Program-made: the position numbers and the translations under genes | Source: M3007 sp031398055 | GTDB lineage: Bacteria > Bacteroidota > Bacteroidia > Chitinophagales > Saprospiraceae | DNA length: 53,471 nt | Direction of reading: 5' to 3' | Assembly (NCBI GenBank): GCA_031398055.1 | Contig: JANNMS010000173.1 | Coordinates: 1 to 53,471, forward strand | Part shown: in pieces, positions 34,241-42,650 of the stretch | Layout: the number at the start of each line of letters is the position of its first letter | How positions within the stretch are numbered: the stretch's first letter is position 1 | The notes under the pieces: model-generated | Databases searched by the model: none | Told to the model about the DNA's origin: nothing | The model's input: only the letters and a program-made list of their open reading frames with translations

Positions 34241-34607
34241 AAAGACCTTTGGACAAGCAAAATTGAAGACAATGGCTTTCCTCTAAAAAATTCAAATTTC
34301 AATTTGCTGGTTAAAAATGGTGCAGCGCACCTCAATATTGGTAGAAAATCATTGACCATATTTCCAAAAGGTGCGTAGCACCGAAATATTTCAACCCAAA
34401 TATTCCGGTGCTACGCACCTTGTTTGACTGGGTTTTCCTATTTTCTACCAATATTGAGGTGCGCTGCACCATTTTTAACCAGCAAATTGAAATTTGAATT
34501 TTTAGAGGAAAGCCTTTTTGGAAGACGTTCAACATCGCCTTTCCACAATTTCGGGCGGGATGTACGGTGAGGTCGCATTTTTTATGAAAAGGAAAAATGT
34601 TTTTTGA
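34241..34607 (+). pseudogene. interrupted remnant of the partner gene
   Basis: Left piece (34241-34273) reads KDLWTSKIEDN in one frame; right piece (34515-34607) reads FLEDVQHRLSTISGG then MYGEVAFFMKRKNVF in another, ending at TGA. These match the C-terminal pattern WTSK-EDIEHD-LEG-YGEV-FMKR of the family that usually follows the AIPLIL gene. About 100 N-terminal codons are missing, because the remnant starts 2 bp after the first gene's stop. A 241-bp palindromic element splits the rest and shifts the frame. Confidence 0.65.
34271..34517. mobile_element. MITE-like nested palindrome with 75-bp inverted arms
   Basis: The outer arms 34274-34349 and 34440-34514 are identical in reverse complement except for one extra A, and begin GGCTTTCCTCTAAAAA. 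Inside, a second palindrome (34368-34390 with 34399-34421, one mismatch) is built on AAGGTGCGTAGCACCG. The outer arms contain the sister word GGTGCAGCGCACC. Flanks TTGAAGAC (34263-34270) and TTGGAAGAC (34518-34526) could be an imperfect 8-9 bp target duplication. No transposase frame is present, so it would move only in trans. Confidence 0.8.
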
Positions 34608-34743
34608 CCTGAAACAAGACGGACACTTCCACTTTTTCCATCCCAAGCCAATCGGCGGCAATATTCATTTCCCTGACTTCGAAAAATTGAGGCATTTTTG
34701 CCGGGCATTCCGCATCTTTTCAATTTTTCAAATTCAGCGCAAC

Positions 34744-37590
34744 ATGAATTTCAAATCGCTACTTTGCTTGTTTTTTACGCTGCTTTTTGGCGCGTCCTTT
34801 TTTTCTGAAAAAACTTTTTCCCAGTGCCAATTCCGGTTGGAAATGTACGATTCCCAGTCCGACGGCTGGCTCGACGGCGTGCTGACCATCGAATCGGGCA
34901 CGTCCGTTTATAAATTTTCGCTCAATAATTTGGACGACGATGGTCTGGACAGCACCATTTTTTTCGCGGTGCAGCACAAACAGCCGCTCAAAATCAGTTG
35001 GCAGCAGCCGTTTTTTGCCAATGGTGAAATTTCTTTTGAAATTTTTGATGCCGACGGTGCGCTCGTTTTCGAGGCAGCTGACCCTGCCGACGGTTTGCTT
35101 TTTTCAGGCAACGCCAAATGTCCGGCCTGCCTCGAACCCGCCGATTTTCGGGTCGAAAATATTTGGGACAACCGAGTCCGGCTGCGCTGGAATCCGTTGA
35201 TAACTGACTCAATTCCAAAAGGTTGGTGGGTAATTTATGGCGAAACCGGCTTCTCGCCCGCGCCCGGCGAAGGCGACACGATGTACGTCACGCAACCAAA
35301 AGCGACCGTTTTGGGATTGAAAGAAATGACGGGGTACGATGTTTTTTTGCGCCAAGATTGCGGCAACGGCGCGACGACTGACCTCGTCGGGCCACTTTCC
35401 ATCAAAACTTATTGGTCGGATGACGTGGGCATTTCGGGGGTGGTCACGCCGGTGAGCGGTTGCGGTTTGGGCGATGAAATAGTTACGGTTTTGATTGCAA
35501 ATTTTGGCGCGAACCCGCAATCGCTTTTGCCTTTTTATTACAGTGTGAACGGTGTGCCGAAAACAATTCCGTATCCGATGGACGGTTTGTTCACCGCAGT
35601 TTTGGGAAAAGACAGTGCCAAAGTGATTCCTTTTGAAACCCAGCACGACTTTTCCGCGCCCGGCGAATATGTCATTCAGGTTTGGACGGAAATGTCAAAT
35701 GACGATTTTACGGCCAACGATACTTTTACCTATCGAATCACAAACAGTTTGCAAGTGCCTTATAATCAAGACTTTGAGACTTGGTCGGGCAGTTGGACAG
35801 TGGACACGGCGGGGCAAAACCAGTCGTGGGAATTTGGAAAACCAGCAGGCCAAATCATAAACAAAGCGGCGAACGGCGAAAATGCTTGGGTGACAAATTT
35901 GACTGGAAATTATAAAAATGAAGAGGACAGTTATTTGACTTCGCCGTGTTTTGATTTTTCAAATTTGACGGAAGACCCGGCCATTCAATTTTCAATTTTT
36001 TTAAATATCGAGGAAAAATACGACGGCGCGTGGCTCGAAGCCTCGACCGACGACGGGCAAAATTGGGTGAAAATCGGTGCGCAAAACGAAGGTCTACGCT
36101 GGTACAACGACCGCGACACGTCCCAAACTTTTGGTGATTGGTGGTCTGGAAATTCCGCTGGCTGGGTCACGGCTCGGCATACTTTGAATGGTTTGGCAAC
36201 GAAAAAAGAGGCGCGCGTACGTTTTGTTTTTCACTCGGACGAACTGACAAATTTTGAAGGCGTGGGCGTGGACGACATTCAAATTTTGAAACGCGCCGCG
36301 CGCGACCTCGCCGGGGAAAGCGTGCATTCGTTGACGGATTTTGATGCGTGTGGTTTGCAAAACGACTCGCTCACTTTTCGTTTTGTAAATGTTGGAACGG
36401 CGGTGCAAAACTCGTTTTCGGTAGTTTACCGGGTCAATAATTCGCCCGTCGTCGCTGAATTGATTCAAAATGCAGACCTCGCACCGGATGAAATTTTTGA
36501 ATATAAATTTAAAAAACCCTTCGACAGCCGCGACCAACTTTTCAACATTCGGGCTTGGACGATTTTGACTTCCGATGCCAACAAACCGAACGACACGGCG
36601 CGGGTTTCTTTTGACCACCGTGCTTTGCCGGTGCCGGTTTTTGAAAATTTCGAGTCGGGTGTTTTGCCAATTGATTGGTTTACAAATGGAAATGGGGCAG
36701 TTTTGGATGACCACAACAATCAATCGTTTGTTTTTGCCGCCAATTTGTTTGAATTTTCACAAAATTTCAGCCTCACTTCGACGCGGCACGGTTTGGTTAC
36801 GGCGGGCGATTCTTTATTTTTTGATTATCGAATTACGAATTATCAGGCCGGCACGGTGGCCACAGTTTTGGAAGGAAACACTCAATTTTTAGTTGAAATT
36901 TCGGATGACTGCGGCCAAAATTTCCAGACAATTTATACGATTGATAAATCGAACCACACCCCGGCGGTCGGTTTGACGAAGGTAAAAATTGACCTTTCCC
37001 AATTTGCTGGACACGCCGTCGTGCTGCGTTTTCAAGGATTTCGGACGGCTGGCGATTTTTGGTTCGACCTCGACAACATCAATATCCGCACCTGCCCTGC
37101 GGATATGTTGCTTTCGGCGGATGTTTCGGACGCGGCTTTGAACTTGAAAAATGGAAAAGCGACGGTGAATGTTGGCCTCGGCAACCCGCCGTTCAAATAC
37201 AATTGGTCGAACGGCGCGATGACCCAAACGGCTTCTGGCCTCGACGTCGGGACGTATTTTGTCACCGTGACCGATTCAAAAGGATGTTCGAGTGTTTTGG
37301 AAATTCAGGTTGGCTTGTCCGGTTCGACCGATTTGGCAGGTTTGTCGGTGGCAAAATTGCAACCCAACCCGACGACTGGTTTTTCAAATTTGATTTTAAA
37401 ATTTGAAAATTCAATGGATGCCAACGTGCAGATTATCAATGCGTTCGGTCAAATTTTGGATGAAATTTTTATCCAAAACCAGACCGAAACCAACCTGCCG
37501 CTCGATGTTCGGACGCAGCCGAACGGTCTGTATTTTGTAAAAATCCGGGCGAACGGCGGGGTGAAAACTTTGCGGTGGATGAAAATTTGA
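34744..37590 (+). CDS. large secreted adhesin-like protein with T9SS type A sorting domain
   Basis: A 948-residue exported protein. The signal peptide MNFKSLLCLFFTLLFGASFF starts at 34744. A first domain (QCQFRLEMYDSQSDGWLDG) has the pattern seen at the start of many Saprospiria surface proteins. A fibronectin type III-like domain follows (CLEPADFRVENIWDNRVRLRW). Then come two jelly-roll modules of the choice-of-anchor J/cleaved adhesin kind (DFETWSGSWTVDTAG and NFESGVLPIDWFTNG). Next is a SprB-like repeat (PFKYNWSNGAMTQTASGL and DVGTYFVTVTDSKGCS). The C-terminus (LQPNPTTGFSNLIL to LRWMKI) is a T9SS type A signal. It should be exported by SprA. The ligand is unknown; a perfect-looking terminator hairpin follows. 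Confidence 0.88.
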   Translation: MNFKSLLCLFFTLLFGASFFSEKTFSQCQFRLEMYDSQSDGWLDGVLTIESGTSVYKFSLNNLDDDGLDSTIFFAVQHKQPLKISWQQPFFANGEISFEIFDADGALVFEAADPADGLLFSGNAKCPACLEPADFRVENIWDNRVRLRWNPLITDSIPKGWWVIYGETGFSPAPGEGDTMYVTQPKATVLGLKEMTGYDVFLRQDCGNGATTDLVGPLSIKTYWSDDVGISGVVTPVSGCGLGDEIVTVLIANFGANPQSLLPFYYSVNGVPKTIPYPMDGLFTAVLGKDSAKVIPFETQHDFSAPGEYVIQVWTEMSNDDFTANDTFTYRITNSLQVPYNQDFETWSGSWTVDTAGQNQSWEFGKPAGQIINKAANGENAWVTNLTGNYKNEEDSYLTSPCFDFSNLTEDPAIQFSIFLNIEEKYDGAWLEASTDDGQNWVKIGAQNEGLRWYNDRDTSQTFGDWWSGNSAGWVTARHTLNGLATKKEARVRFVFHSDELTNFEGVGVDDIQILKRAARDLAGESVHSLTDFDACGLQNDSLTFRFVNVGTAVQNSFSVVYRVNNSPVVAELIQNADLAPDEIFEYKFKKPFDSRDQLFNIRAWTILTSDANKPNDTARVSFDHRALPVPVFENFESGVLPIDWFTNGNGAVLDDHNNQSFVFAANLFEFSQNFSLTSTRHGLVTAGDSLFFDYRITNYQAGTVATVLEGNTQFLVEISDDCGQNFQTIYTIDKSNHTPAVGLTKVKIDLSQFAGHAVVLRFQGFRTAGDFWFDLDNINIRTCPADMLLSADVSDAALNLKNGKATVNVGLGNPPFKYNWSNGAMTQTASGLDVGTYFVTVTDSKGCSSVLEIQVGLSGSTDLAGLSVAKLQPNPTTGFSNLILKFENSMDANVQIINAFGQILDEIFIQNQTETNLPLDVRTQPNGLYFVKIRANGGVKTLRWMKI

Positions 37591-37591
37591 G

Positions 37592-37680
37592 GGTTGATGG
37601 ATGGTTTATAAAAGTGATGGGGTTGATACTTTCCAAAGTATCAACCCCATCAACTTTTATAAACCATCCATCAACCTTTT
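37592..37680. terminator. bidirectional terminator with a 41-bp near-perfect stem
   Basis: Arms 37592-37632 and 37635-37676 are complementary apart from one extra T, with a 2-nt loop. The stem repeats the word GGTTGAT (outer GGTTGATGG, inner GGGTTGATAC) and is followed by a T-run. It separates the convergent T9SS protein and WD40 genes. Confidence 0.85.
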
Positions 37681-37681
37681 T

Positions 37682-40600
37682 TCACGGATTGGCCAAATTT
37701 TTCAAAAGTTCATCCACCATCGGCCTTTTGTCCAAGTGGATCAAACCCCTATCCATCAAACCGTTGATGTCTTTGATAAAAACATCGCGGAATTTCGGCA
37801 AACCGCGCTCCGGGTAATATGCCAAATCCATTTTTTCTTGGTGCAATTGCCGAACCTCCTGGAATTTGTTTTGCAAAATCAAGGCACTTGACAAATCAGT
37901 GTAACCATATTTCCAGGTCGGAGCAAGTTGGATGGCTGTCCGTGCCGCCGATTCCGCTTCGGCATATTTCCCGCTCAAAATCATGGCATTTGCCAGGTTG
38001 TGGTGTTGTGTGGCAATTTCGAGCGGTTCGACTTTTTTGCCTGGCGTGGCATTGATGCGCTCGATCGTCGAGAAGATTTGGTGGATCAATCTGGCCCTGT
38101 CTGTTTCACCGAACTTGCTGTTGCTGTAAGCAAATTGTAGCCGCGGATAATAATTCCTCAAATCAGCCCGCGACAATCCCCCGATGTGCATGGAATCGGC
38201 AGTCAAATTTCCTTTGACACAATTTTCAAAATACCGTGCCGCCTGATAAAAATCCATTTTCTGGGAGAGGTGTTTTTTCAAAAACAAGTTTGCTTTTTCC
38301 CACTGCCCGGTTTGCTCAAAATACGCGGCAAACGCCAACAAAAAACCGAGCGAATCCATTTGGGAAAGCATTTCAAAATGGTTTTTGCCCAATTGTTGCC
38401 CAGTTTTGTACAAACCGATCATGGCTTCGGGCGTTTTTTTTATGGCCAAATTTTTTTCCCAAATTGAATAAGCCGTCGAAAAATCCTTTTTTAAAAACAA
38501 ATAATTGGCCGCAGCCGCAGTCAAATTTGGGTCGTCGTTTGCAAATCTGGGCTCCACCATCAAACCTGCCTGCAACAATTTTTCCAGCGAAAACGCAGCG
38601 ATTTCTTTGGAAATGAACTGGACCGGACTGTGCAAAAAGATGATTTCACCAGACTGGTTCCCGACAACTTGCACCCGCGTGTCCGGCGAAATGGCAACTG
38701 CCGTGGGAACCGGTTTGGAACAATATGCCCTCCAAAAAGGCAAGTCAACTCCATCTTTTTCAAATGTCAAAATGACGCCCGAATTGGTGACTCCCGTAAT
38801 TATTTGCCCATCGGGCGAAAACGAAACGGCTTGCAAAATGTCCCCCTGCGCATATTTATTTAAAATCAGGCGGGGCGGCAATTCGGTTTTCATCAAATCC
38901 CAAACCCGGATAGACTGATCTTTTGATGCCGAAATCGCCCACTGCCCGTCTTCGGAAATGAAAACGCCCACCAAAACGGAAGGATGGCTGTAATTCAGGT
39001 GGGTTTTTTCCGATTTCGATTCCAGATCCCAAATTTTCAAGGCGTGGTCCTCGCTGCCTGACAAAAGCAAGCCCGGCGTTTTTGCAAAACCCAGCAATCG
39101 CGGCGAATTCGAAAATGCAAGGCAAGTCACCGCGCCTTGATGGGCGGTCAATCTGGCAAATTCCGTGGGGAACCGATTTTTTTCCCACAAAATGATGGTC
39201 CCGTCCTGTTGGCCGCCAGCAATCCATTGGTTGTCGGGGGAAAAAGCCACTGAAATCAGCGCGCCGGCAGATTCGTACCTATTAATAAGGTGTAGGCTGT
39301 CGCCCTGCCGCCGCCAAATTTTCAAAGTAGAATCCATGCTTGCCGATGCCAGCCAGTCGCCATCCGGCGTTTGGGCAAGGGCGGAAATGTTCAATTGGTG
39401 TGCCTGGATCGGCCTGCCATTTTTCGGGGCATCGCCGCCCATTTGCCAGTTTGTCAAAGTGCCATCGCCGCCTGCACTCAAAATCGAACTGCCGTCGGGT
39501 GAAAAAAGCAGGGCAGAAACTTTTGCAGGGTGCGCTTTTTTGGAAAAAAACCGGGTATTCCATGGTTCCAATGGAAATTTCCGGAGCATCTTGTCCGCGC
39601 CGCCCGTAAAAAAATAAGGCTCATTTGGGTCAAAAGCCACCGCGAACACCCTCGAATTGTGGCCGGCATAGGCATAAATGGGGATGTTGTTGGTCCCGAA
39701 CGTTTCCCAGAGGTGCGCCAATTTATCAAATCCACCACTGACAAAATGATTTCCGTCCGATGAAAAAGAAATCCTCGGCACCCCTTCGCTGTGGCCTAAA
39801 AATGTTTTCAAAGGTTTTGCGTCGGGTTCATTTTTCCAAAGATGGATCAAGCCCTCGCTGCCCGCCGTCAAAACATGGCTGCCATCGGGCGAAAACCGGG
39901 CACACATCATATCGCCTTCATGCCCGATAAACGATTTTCGGATGACCGAATCGTTGGAAATGCCCCAAACCCGGGCGGTATTGTCGGCCCCACCGACGAG
40001 CACTTCGGTTTGGTCGGGCGAAATTTGGGCCGTGTAAATAATGGATTTGTAATTAAAAACACGGATCGGCGGCAGTGAATCCGAGGCGGCGTCCCAAAGC
40101 CTTGCCCGGCCGTCGTTGCCGCCGGTCAGGAACAGTTTTCCATCGGACGACCACGCCGTGGCACGCACCCGGTTCGGGAGGGGAAAAACCTTCGCCGGTT
40201 TTTCGAGGTTTGGAAAATCCCAGATTTTTATCAGCGCATCATCCGAGCAGGTCAACAAGCGAAGATCGGCGGGCGCAAATTCGATTGCCCAAATGTCGCC
40301 GGTGTGGGCTTGAAGGACACGCGGCGGACTGGGCAAATTCGCCAAATCCCAAATTGCCACCGACCCGCCAGTGCACCCTGCGGCCAGCCATTTTTTGTCA
40401 AAAGAAATGGAAAAATTAAGGATTTGCCCCGGTGCCTCGGTTTCAAATTTGTAAAAAACATGGCTCGTGTCGCTCAAAATCAAGTTGCGGGTGACGAGCG
40501 CGACCGATTCGTCCGGGGCGTTCCGATAGTTTTCGTCGGCGAGGCGAAAGGCCAAGGTCGGGTTGTGGGGCAGGGTTTGCAGGGCGAGCGCGGCGTTGAA

Positions 40601-40987
40601 ATTGGCGATGGATGTGCGCTGCGCTTTTTGCTCGGCGGCGACGGCCAGCCGCCGTGCCTCGACCGCCTCGGCCAACGACTGCCGGGCATTGTCGCGTTCT
40701 CTTTCGACAATTTTCCCGGCGGCCTGCACAGCAGTTTTGGCCGCGATGGCCTCGTTCCGCTGCGCCTCGATTTTGTCAAAAACGGTCAAGATTCGGCGTT
40801 CGACTTCGGGTTTTAAAGTCGCGTCGCAGACCGAAACGGCGTTGAATTTTTGGATGGCCTCGCGGTACCGACCGTTTTTTTCCAATTGGTTGGCCTCGGC
40901 CAAGATCCTGGCGCATTCAGTTTTCGTTGTTTGCGATAGTAAGTTTTGGAAAAAGAAGAGCATGATGAAGGCGAGTAAATTTTTCAT
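37682..40987 (-). CDS. secreted WD40-TPR protein, third gene of the STAND cluster
   Basis: A 1101-residue protein. MKNLLAFIMLFFFQNLLSQ is a clear signal peptide. Residues 25-60 look TPR-like (AEANQLEKNGRYREAIQKF). Residues about 65-130 are coiled coil (QRNEAIAAKTAVQAAGKIVE, then ARRLAVAAEQKAQR). The stretch ALALQTLPHNPTLAFRLADE is the segment that in single-chain STAND proteins links the membrane helix to the propeller. About fourteen WD40 repeats fill residues 180-790 (for example LLTCSDDALIKIWDF, VLTAGSEGLIHLWKN, LLSGSEDHALKIWDL), enough for two seven-bladed propellers. The end (about 820-1101) is TPR-like (GKYAEAESAARTAIQLAPT). It starts 31 bp after the nSTAND1 stop, so the two are probably one transcript. 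The likely role is ligand sensing outside the inner membrane; this is inference. Confidence 0.87.
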   Translation of the reverse strand: MKNLLAFIMLFFFQNLLSQTTKTECARILAEANQLEKNGRYREAIQKFNAVSVCDATLKPEVERRILTVFDKIEAQRNEAIAAKTAVQAAGKIVERERDNARQSLAEAVEARRLAVAAEQKAQRTSIANFNAALALQTLPHNPTLAFRLADENYRNAPDESVALVTRNLILSDTSHVFYKFETEAPGQILNFSISFDKKWLAAGCTGGSVAIWDLANLPSPPRVLQAHTGDIWAIEFAPADLRLLTCSDDALIKIWDFPNLEKPAKVFPLPNRVRATAWSSDGKLFLTGGNDGRARLWDAASDSLPPIRVFNYKSIIYTAQISPDQTEVLVGGADNTARVWGISNDSVIRKSFIGHEGDMMCARFSPDGSHVLTAGSEGLIHLWKNEPDAKPLKTFLGHSEGVPRISFSSDGNHFVSGGFDKLAHLWETFGTNNIPIYAYAGHNSRVFAVAFDPNEPYFFTGGADKMLRKFPLEPWNTRFFSKKAHPAKVSALLFSPDGSSILSAGGDGTLTNWQMGGDAPKNGRPIQAHQLNISALAQTPDGDWLASASMDSTLKIWRRQGDSLHLINRYESAGALISVAFSPDNQWIAGGQQDGTIILWEKNRFPTEFARLTAHQGAVTCLAFSNSPRLLGFAKTPGLLLSGSEDHALKIWDLESKSEKTHLNYSHPSVLVGVFISEDGQWAISASKDQSIRVWDLMKTELPPRLILNKYAQGDILQAVSFSPDGQIITGVTNSGVILTFEKDGVDLPFWRAYCSKPVPTAVAISPDTRVQVVGNQSGEIIFLHSPVQFISKEIAAFSLEKLLQAGLMVEPRFANDDPNLTAAAANYLFLKKDFSTAYSIWEKNLAIKKTPEAMIGLYKTGQQLGKNHFEMLSQMDSLGFLLAFAAYFEQTGQWEKANLFLKKHLSQKMDFYQAARYFENCVKGNLTADSMHIGGLSRADLRNYYPRLQFAYSNSKFGETDRARLIHQIFSTIERINATPGKKVEPLEIATQHHNLANAMILSGKYAEAESAARTAIQLAPTWKYGYTDLSSALILQNKFQEVRQLHQEKMDLAYYPERGLPKFRDVFIKDINGLMDRGLIHLDKRPMVDELLKNLANP

Positions 40988-41018
40988 GATACGCGTATTT
41001 ATTTGGTGAGAAAATGTC

Positions 41019-42650
41019 TTATTTCCAGTTCAGTTCTTTTTCGCAGCGGGTGATTTTCTCAAAAATCTGTTTGTTTCCGGGGGCGAGGTTTTTTGCCAAA
41101 ATCAATTTTTCGAGTGCCAACCGGAACTCGCCCGCTTGGATATAAACTTCGGCATCCTGCACGAGTTGGGCGGCTTCCAATTTTTGTTTTTGTTCGCGTT
41201 CCTGTTGAAAACGGATGAGCGCGAGTTCCGCTTGGTTTTTGGCTTCGATGGCTTCGCGGCGGGTTTCCCAGACCAGCCAAGTCGAAAGCAAGGACAAAAC
41301 CGTGAGCACGGTTGAAATCACGGCGACAAATCTGGCACGGAGGCGTTTTTTGCGTTCGCGGGCAAGTTGGGTCTGGTTGGCCAAGTTTTGTGCTTCGAGG
41401 CGGGCGCGTTCCTCGGCGAGTTGTCTTTTTTTAAAAGATTCCAGCACCGGGGCGACGAGCGCGTCGTGGCTCAGTTCGTACACTTTTCCGAGGTGCGTGT
41501 TTTCGGCCCGGATGATCCGGCTGTTCAAAAGTTTCTGCAAAAGCAAGGAATTTACCTGAAACATCTGCCATTCCACGCCTTCGCTGACCCCGACGCGGCG
41601 TTCGCCGAGGATCAAACCTTCTTCGATAAAACGCCGGGCGATGACTTCTTCTTCGTTCGAAAGTTCGGCCAGTGCGTTTTCGTAATAATCGTTGAGGATG
41701 TGCTGGATGCCTTCTTTTCCATCAAAAATGCCGGGGCCGACTTCGATTTGTTCCCCGGCGGCGTACTGGTTTTTATTTTTAAATAGTTGATTTTCAATGA
41801 ATTGACAAATCAACTGGATCTGGAACGACTCGATTTCGCCGCTCCGGTTGGTCAAAGCATCGAGGATGATTTTCAAGGCATCCTCGCGGTACGAAAAAAC
41901 GGGGACCATGAAATTTTGCCCAAAAAGTTTGGCCGGTGCCACGATTGCCTCGCGGGCGAGAAACTGGGCAAGCGGTTTCAGGTGGTAGCGGTTGCCCAAA
42001 ATCAAAGGAATTTCGGTGTGCAGTTCGTCGAGTTGCGCCAGCCGATCGGAACGGATGGCAAAAATAAACTTGGCGCGGATCGGCTGGAACCAGGCCCGGT
42101 CTTGCTCGGTGCGCTGCTCCGGCGGCTTGGCCAAAAGTTTTTCCTGGATGGCTGTGGGCAGGCGGTTTCCGAGGATATCGGCGACGGTCAGTACAAAATC
42201 GAGCCGGTTTTGGGGCGCGTGGTCAAAAAACTCCTCGAACTGGTCAAAAATGATGACCGGTTTTGTCGTTTCGCCAAAACGCTCGAAGCGGCAGGAACGG
42301 AAATATTCCCAAAGTGTGGCGTCGTCAGCCGATTTTCCGGTCTGTCCGAAAAGGAGCGGCGCGTCCAAAAACGGGGCCATTTTTTGTTTCAAAGCCATGA
42401 CCGGCGGGTTGGACTGGTCCTGGAACCTGGCTTTGATGCACTGGAAATCGTCGAGTTCGAGGAGTGGGACGAGGCCCGCGTTCAACAAAGAACTTTTCCC
42501 GATGCCGCTTTTTGCAAAAAGCACGACGAGGTCTTGGGCTTTGACTTGGTTGTACAATTGCCTGATTTCTTGGCTGCGGCCAAAAAACAGTTCCTGCTCG
42601 TTTTGTTCAAAAGCACGGATGCCGGGATATCGGTGTTGGCCGTTGGTCAT
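41019..42650 (-). CDS. nSTAND1 NTPase with C-terminal membrane helix, second gene of the STAND cluster
   Basis: A 543-residue signal-transduction ATPase. The start YPGIRAFEQNEQELFFGR is the classic nSTAND1 opening. Walker A is AKSGIGKSS (46-54, Lys52) and Walker B VIIFDQFEEFF (132-142). Next comes a helical winged-helix-like part (HLGKVYELSHDALVAPVLE). Residues about 440-461 (VAVISTVLTVLSLLSTWLVW) are one membrane helix. The tail has a coiled coil (FQQEREQKQKLEAAQLV) and one TPR-like hairpin. In many bacteria this layout continues directly into WD40 repeats in the same chain; here the chain ends and the propellers are the next gene. The start codon shares ATGA with the SIR2-TIR stop, which indicates translational coupling. 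The longer frame upstream lies over the previous gene and is not used. Confidence 0.93.
   Translation of the reverse strand: MTNGQHRYPGIRAFEQNEQELFFGRSQEIRQLYNQVKAQDLVVLFAKSGIGKSSLLNAGLVPLLELDDFQCIKARFQDQSNPPVMALKQKMAPFLDAPLLFGQTGKSADDATLWEYFRSCRFERFGETTKPVIIFDQFEEFFDHAPQNRLDFVLTVADILGNRLPTAIQEKLLAKPPEQRTEQDRAWFQPIRAKFIFAIRSDRLAQLDELHTEIPLILGNRYHLKPLAQFLAREAIVAPAKLFGQNFMVPVFSYREDALKIILDALTNRSGEIESFQIQLICQFIENQLFKNKNQYAAGEQIEVGPGIFDGKEGIQHILNDYYENALAELSNEEEVIARRFIEEGLILGERRVGVSEGVEWQMFQVNSLLLQKLLNSRIIRAENTHLGKVYELSHDALVAPVLESFKKRQLAEERARLEAQNLANQTQLARERKKRLRARFVAVISTVLTVLSLLSTWLVWETRREAIEAKNQAELALIRFQQEREQKQKLEAAQLVQDAEVYIQAGEFRLALEKLILAKNLAPGNKQIFEKITRCEKELNWK

Larger units (their letters stand above)
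34239..34743. other. gene-free stretch: gene remnant, MITE-like element and promoter region
   Basis: These 505 bp hold no intact gene. They contain the two remnants of the partner gene (34241-34273 and 34515-34607), with a nested palindrome between them. About 135 bp then lead to the start of the T9SS protein at 34744. In that last part a frame starting at 34597 is open but has no signal peptide or similarity. Confidence 0.7.

Noticed and set aside
34597..34743. Start of the T9SS protein at 34597
   Set aside because: The first 49 residues look like translated untranslated sequence; the signal peptide begins at 34744.
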